The notes under the pieces are model-generated. The model had not been told where the DNA came from and ran no database searches. It saw only the letters and a program-made list of their open reading frames with translations. A stretch of 64,000 nt of DNA from an uncultured Kiritimatiellota bacterium (GTDB lineage Bacteria; Verrucomicrobiota; Kiritimatiellia; RFP12; DVOR01), in the NCBI GenBank assembly GCA_944389945.1, contig CALXOF010000006.1, positions 62,001-126,000 on the forward strand. The letters are read 5' to 3'. Position numbers and translations under genes: made by a program. Shown here one piece after another: positions 44,499-54,890 of this stretch. The number at the start of each line of letters is the position of its first letter. Positions within the stretch are counted from its first letter, which is position 1.

Positions 44499-45125
44499 AT
44501 GTATCTATCCCGAGTGGAATTGGACTTACGTAACCATGAGACTCTTCGAGCCCTAAACGTGCCGCGCCGTCTGCATGGAGCCGTCGAGGCCGCCTTCGAG
44601 GGCTCCCGCACGCGTCGCCTCTGGCGCTTAGACCGCCGTGAGGGCCGTCTGTGGCTTCTGATTCTCAGCGAGGAGGTCCCGGAGCTCTCCGGCATCGTTG
44701 CCCAGTTCGGCCCGCCAGATGGTACTGCTGAGACGCGCGACTACGAGCCTCTCTTGGCCCGTGTCGCCGAGGGAACCGTCTGGCGTTTTCGCCTCGCCGC
44801 CAACCCCATCAAGAATGTCAAGGAGGCTGATGGGCGCGGCACCGTCCGCAACCATGTCACTGCCGCGCACCAGGAACAGTGGCTTGCCGAGCGTGCGCCC
44901 AAGCACGGCTTCGCCCTCGAGCCAAACGGTTTCCGTGTGGTCGACTCGCGGTGGATCAGTTTCGACAAGGCCACCGATGGCAGTCCCGTCCACATCCATG
45001 CCGTCACCTTCGAAGGACTCCTTCGCGTGACGGATGTTACGCTGTTTCGCGAGGCACTCACTCGGGGCATTGGCCGCGGCAAGGCCTACGGCCTCGGCCT
45101 CCTCACCCTCATGCGGGCCCCGTGA
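44499..45125 (+). CDS. cas6e: Cas6e (CasE), crRNA-processing endoribonuclease
   Basis: 208 residues. Cuts at the base of the repeat hairpin and stays bound to it. Starts MYLSRVELDLRNHETLRAL; catalytic histidine likely H26 in PRRLHGAVEAAF; WRFRLAANPIKNVKEADGRG; C-terminal Gly-rich loop ALTRGIGRGKAYGLGLLTLM. Two RRM-like domains expected. Its array target here has a 6-bp GC hairpin in every repeat. Confidence 0.95.
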   Translation: MYLSRVELDLRNHETLRALNVPRRLHGAVEAAFEGSRTRRLWRLDRREGRLWLLILSEEVPELSGIVAQFGPPDGTAETRDYEPLLARVAEGTVWRFRLAANPIKNVKEADGRGTVRNHVTAAHQEQWLAERAPKHGFALEPNGFRVVDSRWISFDKATDGSPVHIHAVTFEGLLRVTDVTLFREALTRGIGRGKAYGLGLLTLMRAP

Positions 45126-45126
45126 G

Positions 45127-46083
45127 ATGGCGGCGGAGCTCCCGGGAATCAAGCGTCCTGACCTGCAAGCCCTCCCGCAGGTCAAGGACCGCATGACCTT
45201 CCTCTACCTAGAGCACTGCACCCTCGGCCGCCAAGACGGCGCCATCACCGTCACCGACGACAAAGGCATCATCCACATCCCCGCCGCCGCCATCTCCGTC
45301 CTCCTCCTTGGCCCCGGCACCCGCGTCACCCACCGCGCCATGGAGCTCATGGGCGACGCCGGCGTCGGCGCAGTCTGGGTCGGCGAGCACGGTGTCCGTT
45401 ACTACGCCCATGGTCGTCCCCTCACCACCCGTGCCGGCCTCCTCATTCGCCAGGCCGAGTGCGTTTCCAACGTTCGTCGCCACATCGAGGTCGTCCGCCG
45501 TATGTATGCGCTCCGCTTCCCCGGCGAAGACGTCTCCAGGCTCACCCTCCAGCAACTCCGTGGCCGCGAAGGCGCCCGCGTTCGTGCCGTCTACCGTCGC
45601 GCCTCTGCCGAGACCGGCGTTCCCTGGTCTGGCCGCGAGTACGACCCCGACAACTTCGCCGCCGGCGACCCCGTCAACCAAGCCCTCTCCGCCGCCCATG
45701 CCTGCCTGTACGGCCTCGCACACGCCGTCATCGTCGCCCTCGGCCTCGCGCCGGGGCTCGGTTTCGTCCACGTCGGCCACGAACGCTCTTTCGTCTACGA
45801 CGTCGCCGACCTCTACAAAGCCGAGGTCACCATCCCCATCGCCTTCAGGATTGCCGCTGAGGCCCCCGAAGACCTCCCCGCCGCCACCCGCCGCGCCGTC
45901 CGCGACGCCCTCGTCGAACGCCACATCCTCGATCGCATGGTCCACGACATCCGCGCCCTTCTCCTTCCGGAGGACACACCCGAACCCCCTGAAGAAACCG
46001 TTTACCTCTGGGACAACACCCTTGGTGCCGTCCCTAATGCCACCAACCACTCCCACGCCGACCGGGAGGAATCGCCATCCTAG
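45127..46083 (+). CDS. cas1: Cas1, spacer-integration integrase (I-E type)
   Basis: 318 residues. Forms the Cas1-Cas2 complex that inserts new spacers at the leader end. Metal ligands E148 (LRGREGAR), H215 (GFVHVGHERS) and D228 (YDVADLYKAE) are all present. The N-terminal beta domain begins MTFLYLEHCTLGRQDGA. Begins 1 base after cas6e. Its last codons overlap the proposed cas2 start. Confidence 0.97.
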   Translation: MAAELPGIKRPDLQALPQVKDRMTFLYLEHCTLGRQDGAITVTDDKGIIHIPAAAISVLLLGPGTRVTHRAMELMGDAGVGAVWVGEHGVRYYAHGRPLTTRAGLLIRQAECVSNVRRHIEVVRRMYALRFPGEDVSRLTLQQLRGREGARVRAVYRRASAETGVPWSGREYDPDNFAAGDPVNQALSAAHACLYGLAHAVIVALGLAPGLGFVHVGHERSFVYDVADLYKAEVTIPIAFRIAAEAPEDLPAATRRAVRDALVERHILDRMVHDIRALLLPEDTPEPPEETVYLWDNTLGAVPNATNHSHADREESPS

Positions 46084-46943
46084 TCCTTACTCTTACAGAC
46101 TGTCCGCCGGCCCTCCGCGGTGATCTTTCTAAATGGCTCTGCGAGCTCAATACAGGCGTCTACGTCGGTCACGTTAGCAGTCGCGTGCGAGATGCCCTGT
46201 GGGAACGCATCTGCCTACATCTTAAAAACGGGCGCGCCACCCTCGTCTACTCCACCGACGGAGAACAACGCCTCGCCTTCCGCGTCCACAATACATCGTG
46301 GAAGCCGGTGGATCTTGACGGCATCACCCTCATGCGCCGTCCTCTTCCCACCGCGCTCGCGGAAGGCGAGGCGCTTCGCCCCGGCTTCAGCAAGGCCGCC
46401 CAACGCCTCATCGCCCAACGCACCCAGGCCAAGCGCGCCCGCGCCAATGCCGACTACATCTCCATCGACCTCGAGACCACCGGCCTCAACCCCACCACCG
46501 ACACCATCGTTGAATACGGCGCCGTCAAAGTCGAGCACGGCGAGCCCACACAAACCTTCTCCGCACTTGTCCAACAAACCACGCCCCTCCCATCCCCCAT
46601 TGCCGCCCTCACCAGTCTCGACGATGCCACCCTCGCGCGTGAAGGCCTTCCCCCGGAGCAAGCCCTCGCCGGTTTCTTGGCCTTCATTGGCAAATCACCG
46701 CTCATCGGCTATAATGTGACCTTTGACCTCTCCTTCTTGCGCGCCGCCTGCACCCGTTATGCTCAACCTCCTCCCACCAACCTCTGCCGAGATCTCCTTC
46801 CCCTCGCCCGCCGAAAATGCTCCGACCTCCCCAACCATCGCCTTGAAACCCTCGCCCAACACTTTGCCCTCCAACCGCCGCCCCACCGCGCCCTCCCAGA
46901 CGCCCTCCTTGCCCACCACCTCTACATAAAACTCAATGAATAA
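46077..46943 (+). CDS. cas2: Cas2e fused to a DEDDh 3'-5' exonuclease; probable AUC start
   Basis: 288 residues. Residues 1-100 are Cas2e: in this frame ILVLTLTDCPPALRGDLSKW, then LCELNTGVYVGHVSSRVRDA and LWERICLHLKNGRATLVYST, which match I-E Cas2 from its very first strand. Residues 125-288 are a DnaQ-like DEDDh nuclease with D131/E133 (SIDLETTGLNP), D217 (YNVTFDLSFL) and H270/D275 (HRALPD). Such fusions trim prespacer 3' ends. No ATG, GTG or TTG lies before the Cas2 core; the first GTG (46185) would remove 36 conserved residues. GGGAGGA at 46064-46070 lies 6 bases before ATC at 46077, so an AUC start is proposed. Confidence 0.85.
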   Translation: MLVLTLTDCPPALRGDLSKWLCELNTGVYVGHVSSRVRDALWERICLHLKNGRATLVYSTDGEQRLAFRVHNTSWKPVDLDGITLMRRPLPTALAEGEALRPGFSKAAQRLIAQRTQAKRARANADYISIDLETTGLNPTTDTIVEYGAVKVEHGEPTQTFSALVQQTTPLPSPIAALTSLDDATLAREGLPPEQALAGFLAFIGKSPLIGYNVTFDLSFLRAACTRYAQPPPTNLCRDLLPLARRKCSDLPNHRLETLAQHFALQPPPHRALPDALLAHHLYIKLNE

Positions 46944-46991
46944 ACCCTCCACCCAATGCCTCACCCCTTCTCTCCCTAGACTTTCTCAAGT
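46944..46991 (+). promoter_or_regulatory. CRISPR leader (only 48 bp)
   Basis: Lies between the cas2 stop and the first repeat. Pyrimidine-rich (CTTCTCTCCCTAG), not AT-rich, and without an evident IHF-type site or promoter. Leader side is inferred from cas2 proximity and from repeat decay at the far end. Confidence 0.6.
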
Positions 46992-49900
46992 CTTCTCCCC
47001 GCACCCGCGGGGATGATCCCTACCTCACGCTTCATGCGCCAATTGAGACCTGCTTCTCCCCGCACCCGCGGGGATGATCCCTACCCCAAGTTCACCGTCG
47101 GCGCGTATCGATACTTCTCCCCGCACCCGCGGGGATGATCCCCTTCAGCTGCGAATGAAAAGCCCCGGGAATCTCTTCTCCCCGCACCCGCGGGGATGAT
47201 CCCGACGCGGCGGCCAACAGCGCCGAGGCGGCGGCCTTCTCCCCGCACCCGCGGGGATGATCCCAGGCGATGGACGACATCTACGAGGCCGCCAAGCTTC
47301 TCCCCGCACCCGCGGGGATGATCCCGTTCTTCAGCCAATTCATTGCAGTTTCTCCTTCTTCTCCCCGCACCCGCGGGGATGATCCCTCGCCCTCCAGCAA
47401 GCCATCAAGGTCAACGCGCTTCTCCCCGCACCCGCGGGGATGATCCTCGTCGGCACGCCGTTATCGTCGTAGATGTTGTCTTCTCCCCGCACCCGCGGGG
47501 ATGATCCCGTCTCCATCCGCGGCCTGCCCGATGACGTCAACTTCTCCCCGCACCCGCGGGGATGATCCCTTTGGACGGAGGAGGGCCGCGCATTCCTCCT
47601 GCTTCTCCCCGCACCCGCGGGGATGATCCCTTTTTGATCATGGTCGCGATGCGGGAGGCGAGCTTCTCCCCGCACCCGCGGGGATGATCCCTTTCTCATC
47701 TCCGCCTATCGCGCCGGCGCCTACTTCTCCCCGCACCCGCGGGGATGATCCCTCCGTTGAATTGGCTTGCTAGGAAGGCTTTTCCTTCTCCCCGCACCCG
47801 CGGGGATGATCCCGCCGCCGCCCGCCGCCTCCGCGCCGCCATCCTCTTCTCCCCGCACCCGCGGGGATGATCCTGACCTCGACCCGCTTTGCGTGGACAT
47901 GGCATTCTTCTCCCCGCACCCGCGGGGATGATCCCCTTCTTGACGCGGAGCGGCGCGTGGCAAAATGCTTCTCCCCGCACCCGCGGGGATGATCCCAAGT
48001 CCAGGCGACGCAAGAAGCCGAGCAGAAGCTTCTCCCCGCACCCGCGGGGATGATCCCCAACGTCCGCGCCCACCGAACCTTCACCGTCGCTTCTCCCCGC
48101 ACCCGCGGGGATGATCCAAGTGGCCTTGCCGCGTATTGCGATGAGGTCCTCTTCTCCCCGCACCCGCGGGGATGATCCTTGATGATGGGGTGCTCGCCCA
48201 GCTTGACGACGCTTCTCCCCGCACCCGCGGGGATGATCCCCCAGTGTCGGGGAAGTAGGACAGGCCGTAGGTCTTCTCCCCGCACCCGCGGGGATGATCC
48301 CCATTGAATGCCTCCACCCAACCATCAAGTATCCTTCTCCCCGCACCCGCGGGGATGATCCCAATCAACATCAAACTTCGCGGGTTTTATCAAGCTTCTC
48401 CCCGCACCCGCGGGGATGATCCCTTCTGGGAGGAGAAGGCCAAGCTCAACGCCAACTTCTCCCCGCACCCGCGGGGATGATCCCCCGAACAACGAGCCCC
48501 GACGGAATTGGAGCTACTTCTCCCCGCACCCGCGGGGATGATCCCCCTGTTTCTCCGAACCCGCCCGGCCCGGCGCGCTTCTCCCCGCACCCGCGGGGAT
48601 GATCCCCCGCCCGGCCCGGCGCGGCCGTCTTCTCCGCGCTTCTCCCCGCACCCGCGGGGATGATCCCCGTCCTCCGCGGCGCCGTCACCAAGCTCAAAGC
48701 TTCTCCCCGCACCCGCGGGGATGATCCCACCGGCCTCACCGTCGTTCAGACCCTCGTCATCTTCTCCCCGCACCCGCGGGGATGATCCCCCCGCCACCGC
48801 CGCCGGCATCCAGCTCTACGCCTTCTCCCCGCACCCGCGGGGATGATCCCGCCGCCAGCCCCACCGCCAACAGCACCCGCCGCTTCTCCCCGCACCCGCG
48901 GGGATGATCCCCCGCCGACACGGTGGGACTGTACCCCCGGAGCCTTCTCCCCGCACCCGCGGGGATGATCCCAAGACGCACCTCTCCACGGTGCTCCCCT
49001 TGGACTTCTCCCCGCACCCGCGGGGATGATCCCTTGCTTTGACGGCCTCATAGTATCAAAGCCCACTTCTCCCCGCACCCGCGGGGATGATCCCAGGCCT
49101 CTGGCGACGAATGGGAGGAGGTTGTCCTTCTCCCCGCACCCGCGGGGATGATCCCCAAGTCGCATGCGCATTCCTCGCCGCTTTTGTCTTCTCCCCGCAC
49201 CCGCGGGGATGATTGAATGGCAGCCGAGAGTCCGACGTGAGCAGTGGTCTTCTCCCCGCACCCGCGGGGATGATCCCTCGCAGCGCCTCGCCGAACGCGC
49301 ACAGGAGGCCTTCTCCCCGCACCCGCGGGGATGATCCCGAAGGCCGAACAACACGAAGGGAGGAAATCATCTTCTCCCCGCACCCGCGGGGATGATCCCG
49401 CGTCGCGCATCGGCTACGGCTTCGTCGCTCCCTTCTCCCCGCACCCGCGGGGATGATCCCCCCCGGAGCCTCCATGCACACCTCCCCTCGCCCTTCTCCC
49501 CGCACCCGCGGGGATGATCCAACACTACCAAAACGCAAAAAAATGCTTGCAAGCTTCTCCCCGCACCCGCGGGGATGATCCCTGGGCCCCGGGGTCTGGT
49601 GGTATTGAACACGTCTTCTCCCCGCACCCGCGGGGATGATCCCTTCGTCATCCTCTCGACCCGCTGGGCCTCGGCCTTCTCCCCGCACCCGCGGGGATGA
49701 TCCCCCAAAAGTTATCACCACGATAACCAAAAGTTACTTCTCCCCGCACCCGCGGGGATGATCCCCGAAAGGAAACGATACCATGAACATCCTCAAACTT
49801 CTCCCCGCACCCGCGGGGATGATCCTGCGGATTCGGTGGAGGTCTGCGGAGTTTTTTGCTTCTCCCCGCACCCGCGGGGATGATCCCCGACCGCGCCCGA

Positions 49901-52900
49901 GCGCGTCGCAAACCCCTTCCTTCTCCCCGCACCCGCGGGGATGATCCCTTGCCGGAGTCTATGGTGAGCGACACGCCGGTCTTCTCCCCGCACCCGCGGG
50001 GATGATCCCCACCCCCTTCAACCACCGTTTCAAGGTGACCGCTTCTCCCCGCACCCGCGGGGATGATCCCGTGACCGGCGATTTTACAAAGCTCGTCCGC
50101 CTCTTCTCCCCGCACCCGCGGGGATGATCCCTCGATCTCGACCTTCTTCTTGGCGAGGGTGCCCTTCTCCCCGCACCCGCGGGGATGATCCCTCATCGCC
50201 CTGACCGCCTACGATTGGCGAAAACTTCTCCCCGCACCCGCGGGGATGATCCCCGTCCTCCGAGGCGCCGTCACCGCCCTTGCCGCTTCTCCCCGCACCC
50301 GCGGGGATGATCCCCCTCGGAGACCCGGCCATCTCATTGACCCTCGCTTCTCCCCGCACCCGCGGGGATGATCCCTGAGATTACCCTGGGGAGAAGTAGT
50401 GTCCGTAGCTTCTCCCCGCACCCGCGGGGATGATCCCGGAGAATGGCAAAAGAAGGAGAAAGACCATGACTTCTCCCCGCACCCGCGGGGATGATCCCGC
50501 CATCAAAAACTCGCTCGGCACCAAGATGGCCTTCTCCCCGCACCCGCGGGGATGATCCCTTGTCGATGGCCGAAATGGTTCGCATGGCCTTCTTCTCCCC
50601 GCACCCGCGGGGATGATCCCTCGACAAGAAGTTCCCCGACGGCGGCGCGTGGCTTCTCCCCGCACCCGCGGGGATGATCCTGATTCGCTCCAATGCGGGG
50701 GAGGCCGACCGCTCTTCTCCCCGCACCCGCGGGGATGATCCCTCACGCCCGGGCGCGACCCGAGCGACACGGCGCTTCTCCCCGCACCCGCGGGGATGAT
50801 CCCATGAAGTTGGCGGGCGCACCGTCTACGTGAAACTTCTCCCCGCACCCGCGGGGATGATCCCAGAGCGCGCGGCCCGAGAATCAGCTCCAATCGCTTC
50901 TCCCCGCACCCGCGGGGATGATCCCCAGGCTCCCATCGTCGTCGGGGATCGGCGCGACTTCTCCCCGCACCCGCGGGGATGATCCCAGGCCGGTCTGAGC
51001 ACGCAGGCGGGTTATCCGCTTCTCCCCGCACCCGCGGGGATGATCCCGCGGTGGCGCGCGCCCTCCGAGGTATCGCCGACTTCTCCCCGCACCCGCGGGG
51101 ATGATCCCGAGGGCATCGACATCTCTATCACCGGCTACCTCTTCTCCCCGCACCCGCGGGGATGATCCCGGCGGCGGGGCGGTTATACGCGACCGCGGCA
51201 ACTTCTCCCCGCACCCGCGGGGATGATCCACGGCCTTCATGTCGCGCTCGGCCTGGCCTTCCCTTCTCCCCGCACCCGCGGGGATGATCCCTCGATCTCG
51301 ACCTTCTTCTTGGCGAGGGTGCCCTTCTCCCCGCACCCGCGGGGATGATCCCGCGAATCTGGCCGAGCCCCGCTTATCCTTCTGCTTCTCCCCGCACCCG
51401 CGGGGATGATCCCCAGCCGGTGGCGGAGGCGGGGTCTTCGATGTACTTCTCCCCGCACCCGCGGGGATGATCCCGTGATGTTGCACGTCGATGGACAATT
51501 CTGGAACTTCTCCCCGCACCCGCGGGGATGATTCATCTTGACCATTGCGTCTCGGAGCTCTGTGCAACTTCTCCCCGCACCCGCGGGGATGATCCCGACC
51601 ACGTCCCGGCCATCGCCACCGCCGAAATCTTCTCCCCGCACCCGCGGGGATGATCCCCATCGGCAAGATTCGCAAGGAGTGCATCGCCACTTCTCCCCGC
51701 ACCCGCGGGGATGATCCGTAGGTGATCATGGTCAATCCTTAAGCTTTTTGCTTCTCCCCGCACCCGCGGGGATGATCCCCACCATCACCAACTGCCGCGA
51801 CCTCATGCGAACTTCTCCCCGCACCCGCGGGGATGATCCCTCAACGCTTACACCCTCCGCCAGGCGAAGACCCTTCTCCCCGCACCCGCGGGGATGATCC
51901 CGCCCTCATCCAGACCGCAAACGCGAATCTGGCCTTCTCCCCGCACCCGCGGGGATGATCCCCATGCAGGCCATCCAGGCCGGCGTTTCAACCCCTTCTC
52001 CCCGCACCCGCGGGGATGATCCCCTTTTCTGGGCCGACATCCACGCCGCCCGCCCCTTCTCCCCGCACCCGCGGGGATGATCCCTCGGAAACGCCGTCGC
52101 CTGGATGCTCGACGCCCTTCTCCCCGCACCCGCGGGGATGATCCCAATGGAAACCGCCGTAGTTGACAGAATCCGAACTTCTCCCCGCACCCGCGGGGAT
52201 GATCCCCGTGCTGAAGTCGATGTTTTACGGCAACAAGACTTCTCCCCGCACCCGCGGGGATGATCCCGATTGGTTGACTGGTGAGGCTCAACGTGCCCTC
52301 TTCTCCCCGCACCCGCGGGGATGATCCCGCGCTCCAGCAGCGCACGGACTCCGCGCGCGACTTCTCCCCGCACCCGCGGGGATGATCCCTCTCGGGCGCG
52401 GCGGGGGTGTGGCGTTTTGTACTTCTCCCCGCACCCGCGGGGATGATCCCGCCAACAGGCCCTCATCCGCGCCTTCCTCCGACTTCTCCCCGCACCCGCG
52501 GGGATGATCCCGTCATGCTCAGCACCACAGAGGCCGCGCTCGCTTCTCCCCGCACCCGCGGGGATGATCCCACCCCCCCGCGCGACCGCCGCGCAATAGC
52601 ACGCTTCTCCCCGCACCCGCGGGGATGATCCCACGGTACTCCAGAACATCTACGCCGGGTGGAACTTCTCCCCGCACCCGCGGGGATGATCCCGGCTGCG
52701 GCGCTGTTTCAAGTCGCGGGGTCTTCTTCTCCCCGCACCCGCGGGGATGATCCCAAGACGCACCTCTCCACGGTGCTCCCCTTGGACTTCTCCCCGCACC
52801 CGCGGGGATGATCCCATACGCAGCACTCTCAAAAGTCATGTTGCCAACTTCTCCCCGCACCCGCGGGGATGATCCCGTCCAGAATATCTTGGCGGGTTTT

Positions 52901-54523
52901 CGCATTCGCTTCTCCCCGCACCCGCGGGGATGATCCCCATGAGAGGAACTGCAGCGCTAACAGCATTCGCTTCTCCCCGCACCCGCGGGGATGATCCCCT
53001 CGAACCAATTTATCGGATTTAAGCGTTCTGCTTCTCCCCGCACCCGCGGGGATGATCCCGCCTCGTCGGCGATGCACCTTATCAGCGTGCCCTTCTCCCC
53101 GCACCCGCGGGGATGATCCCTCTACGGGAAGCACGCCGACCGCGAGCGCTACCTTCTCCCCGCACCCGCGGGGATGATCCCTGCGCCCGCGGCATCTGTC
53201 TTTTTCATCACTCCTTCTCCCCGCACCCGCGGGGATGATCCCGGCGGGGGCGACGGCAACGCCGGCACAGACGACTTCTCCCCGCACCCGCGGGGATGAT
53301 CCCGCGCCCCCGTTGCGTCGGTAGGAACCGCTTTTCTTCTCCCCGCACCCGCGGGGATGATCCCCTTAGCGAAGTGTTACGGCGTTATTCCATAAGCTTC
53401 TCCCCGCACCCGCGGGGATGATCCCCGCTTATGCCGCCCCACAAAACCGCCCCGCGCCTTCTCCCCGCACCCGCGGGGATGATCCCAAGGTCATCGAGGC
53501 CTACCGCGACATCGGCGTCTTCTCCCCGCACCCGCGGGGATGATCCCTGTGGGTCGAGGACGCGGACAGCAAGGGACACCTTCTCCCCGCACCCGCGGGG
53601 ATGATCCCTCGCGGATGACGGCGACGAGGTAGCCTTTTTGCTTCTCCCCGCACCCGCGGGGATGATCCCATCCAAGTCTACCTCAAAAGAAAGTGGCAAC
53701 ACTTCTCCCCGCACCCGCGGGGATGATCCCTTTCGGTGTGACTTGCGGACACGGGTCTGCTGCTTCTCCCCGCACCCGCGGGGATGATCCCTCCCGCGCC
53801 TCCTGGGTCCGCGCCGTCAACGTCTTCTCCCCGCACCCGCGGGGATGATCCCCGAGTGGTCCGAGACGGCGGTCAGGGCGGCGGCTTCTCCCCGCACCCG
53901 CGGGGATGATCCCCACGCCGCCAAAAATGGATGTCGTTTACGCTGCTTCTCCCCGCACCCGCGGGGATGATCCCCCTCGGCAAGCCTACGATTCACCCGA
54001 CTTCAACTTCTCCCCGCACCCGCGGGGATGATCCCTGGTTTCCGATCTCGTTGGCGAGGTCCCAGATCTTCTCCCCGCACCCGCGGGGATGATCCCGCCC
54101 AATCCCCTCCGCGCCCGAGAATTGCAACCTTCTCCCCGCACCCGCGGGGATGATCCCAGAATCCGGACGACTTGCTTAAAACTTTTCAACTTTTCCCCGC
54201 ACCCGCGGGGATGATCCCCAGATCGGCGGCTCGTAGCCGAACGCGAAGGGCTTTTCCCCGCACCCGCGGGGATGATCCCTCGGCGACACCGCCATCGACA
54301 CGGTACTCCAGCTTTTCCCCGCACCCGCGGGGATGATCCCTTGGGGAAGGTGTTTGCGGTGGACGACCTGAGCTTTTCCCCGCACCTACGGGGATGATCC
54401 CTGGTTCTGCCTGTGGTTGGACGTGGACGCTCGCTTTTCCCCGCATTTGCGGGGATGATTCCGATGACTGCACCACGGATGTGACGGTGGAGGTCTTTTC
54501 CCTGCGTTCGCGGGGTTAATCTT
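46992..54523 (+). CRISPR. type I-E CRISPR array, 124 repeats, 123 spacers
   Basis: 29-bp repeat starting CTTCTCCCCG and ending GGGGATGATCCC, with hairpin CCCCGC/GCGGGG; its 3' end gives an 8-base ATGATCCC handle in the I-E orientation, so it is transcribed with the cas genes. Period is 61 bp: first repeat at 46992, last at 54495, a distance of exactly 123 x 61; one 33-bp spacer (50376-50408) is offset by one 31-bp spacer (52512-52542). The last six repeats (from 54190) change to CTTTTCC, and the last three decay further while keeping the stem. Exact duplicate spacers: 48973-49004 = 52755-52786, and 50132-50163 = 51292-51323. Confidence 0.99.
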
Positions 54524-54766
54524 TGGTGGGTGATGGGGCGAAGTTACATGTAGCACTCATTCCAGGGTAGGTGCATAAAATTGTAATGGGATGAGAAGGT
54601 GAGATGAGGTGTGTGTGGCTGAGATTTATCAGTTGGTGGATGGCGGTTTTTAGCGTTTTTGCTTAGGATTGATGACTTGGGGGACAGGTGTGGATTGGGG
54701 GAGGGTTGACGCTTTTCTGGAGGCTTTTGTAAGCGCTCGAAGGGACCTTCAGAGGGGGCCTTTCTG
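54524..54766. other. trailer region after the CRISPR array, no gene seen
   Basis: Noticeably lower GC than the surroundings (GCATAAAATTGTAATGGG and a run of T-rich words). None of the usual mosaic modules. No ORF, tRNA or terminator that I can support. Confidence 0.5.
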
Positions 54767-54851
54767 GACCCTTAAGGGTTTCGGGGTGGACCACTATAGG
54801 GTCTCGGGGCGGACCACTATAGTGGTTGACCTCGGACCACTATAGGGTCTC
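54767..54851 (-). repeat. palindrome array, copy 4 (about 23-bp period, 4 units)
   Basis: Units at 54767, 54789, 54812 and 54835: GACCCTTAAGGGTT, GACCACTATAGGGTC, GACCACTATAGTGGT, GACCACTATAGGGTC. The first about 45 bases match copy 1 almost exactly. It sits 40 bases after the 3' end of the ATPase gene on the minus strand, TTAA unit farthest away. Confidence 0.85.
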
Positions 54852-54890
54852 AGAAGGGGGCTTTTGGGGTGGGGGATTTGGGGGGCGGTT

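Noticed and set aside
47081..54476. Long minus-strand ORFs with repeated GSSPRVRGE and GIIPAGAGR motifs across 47-54.5 kb
   Set aside because: They are translations of the CRISPR repeat in several frames; 61-bp periodicity makes frames rotate through three reading registers. Such proteins are a known database artefact.
54524..54766. A second leader or anti-repeat RNA after the CRISPR array
   Set aside because: No repeat-complementary stretch and no promoter found; type I-E needs no tracrRNA.
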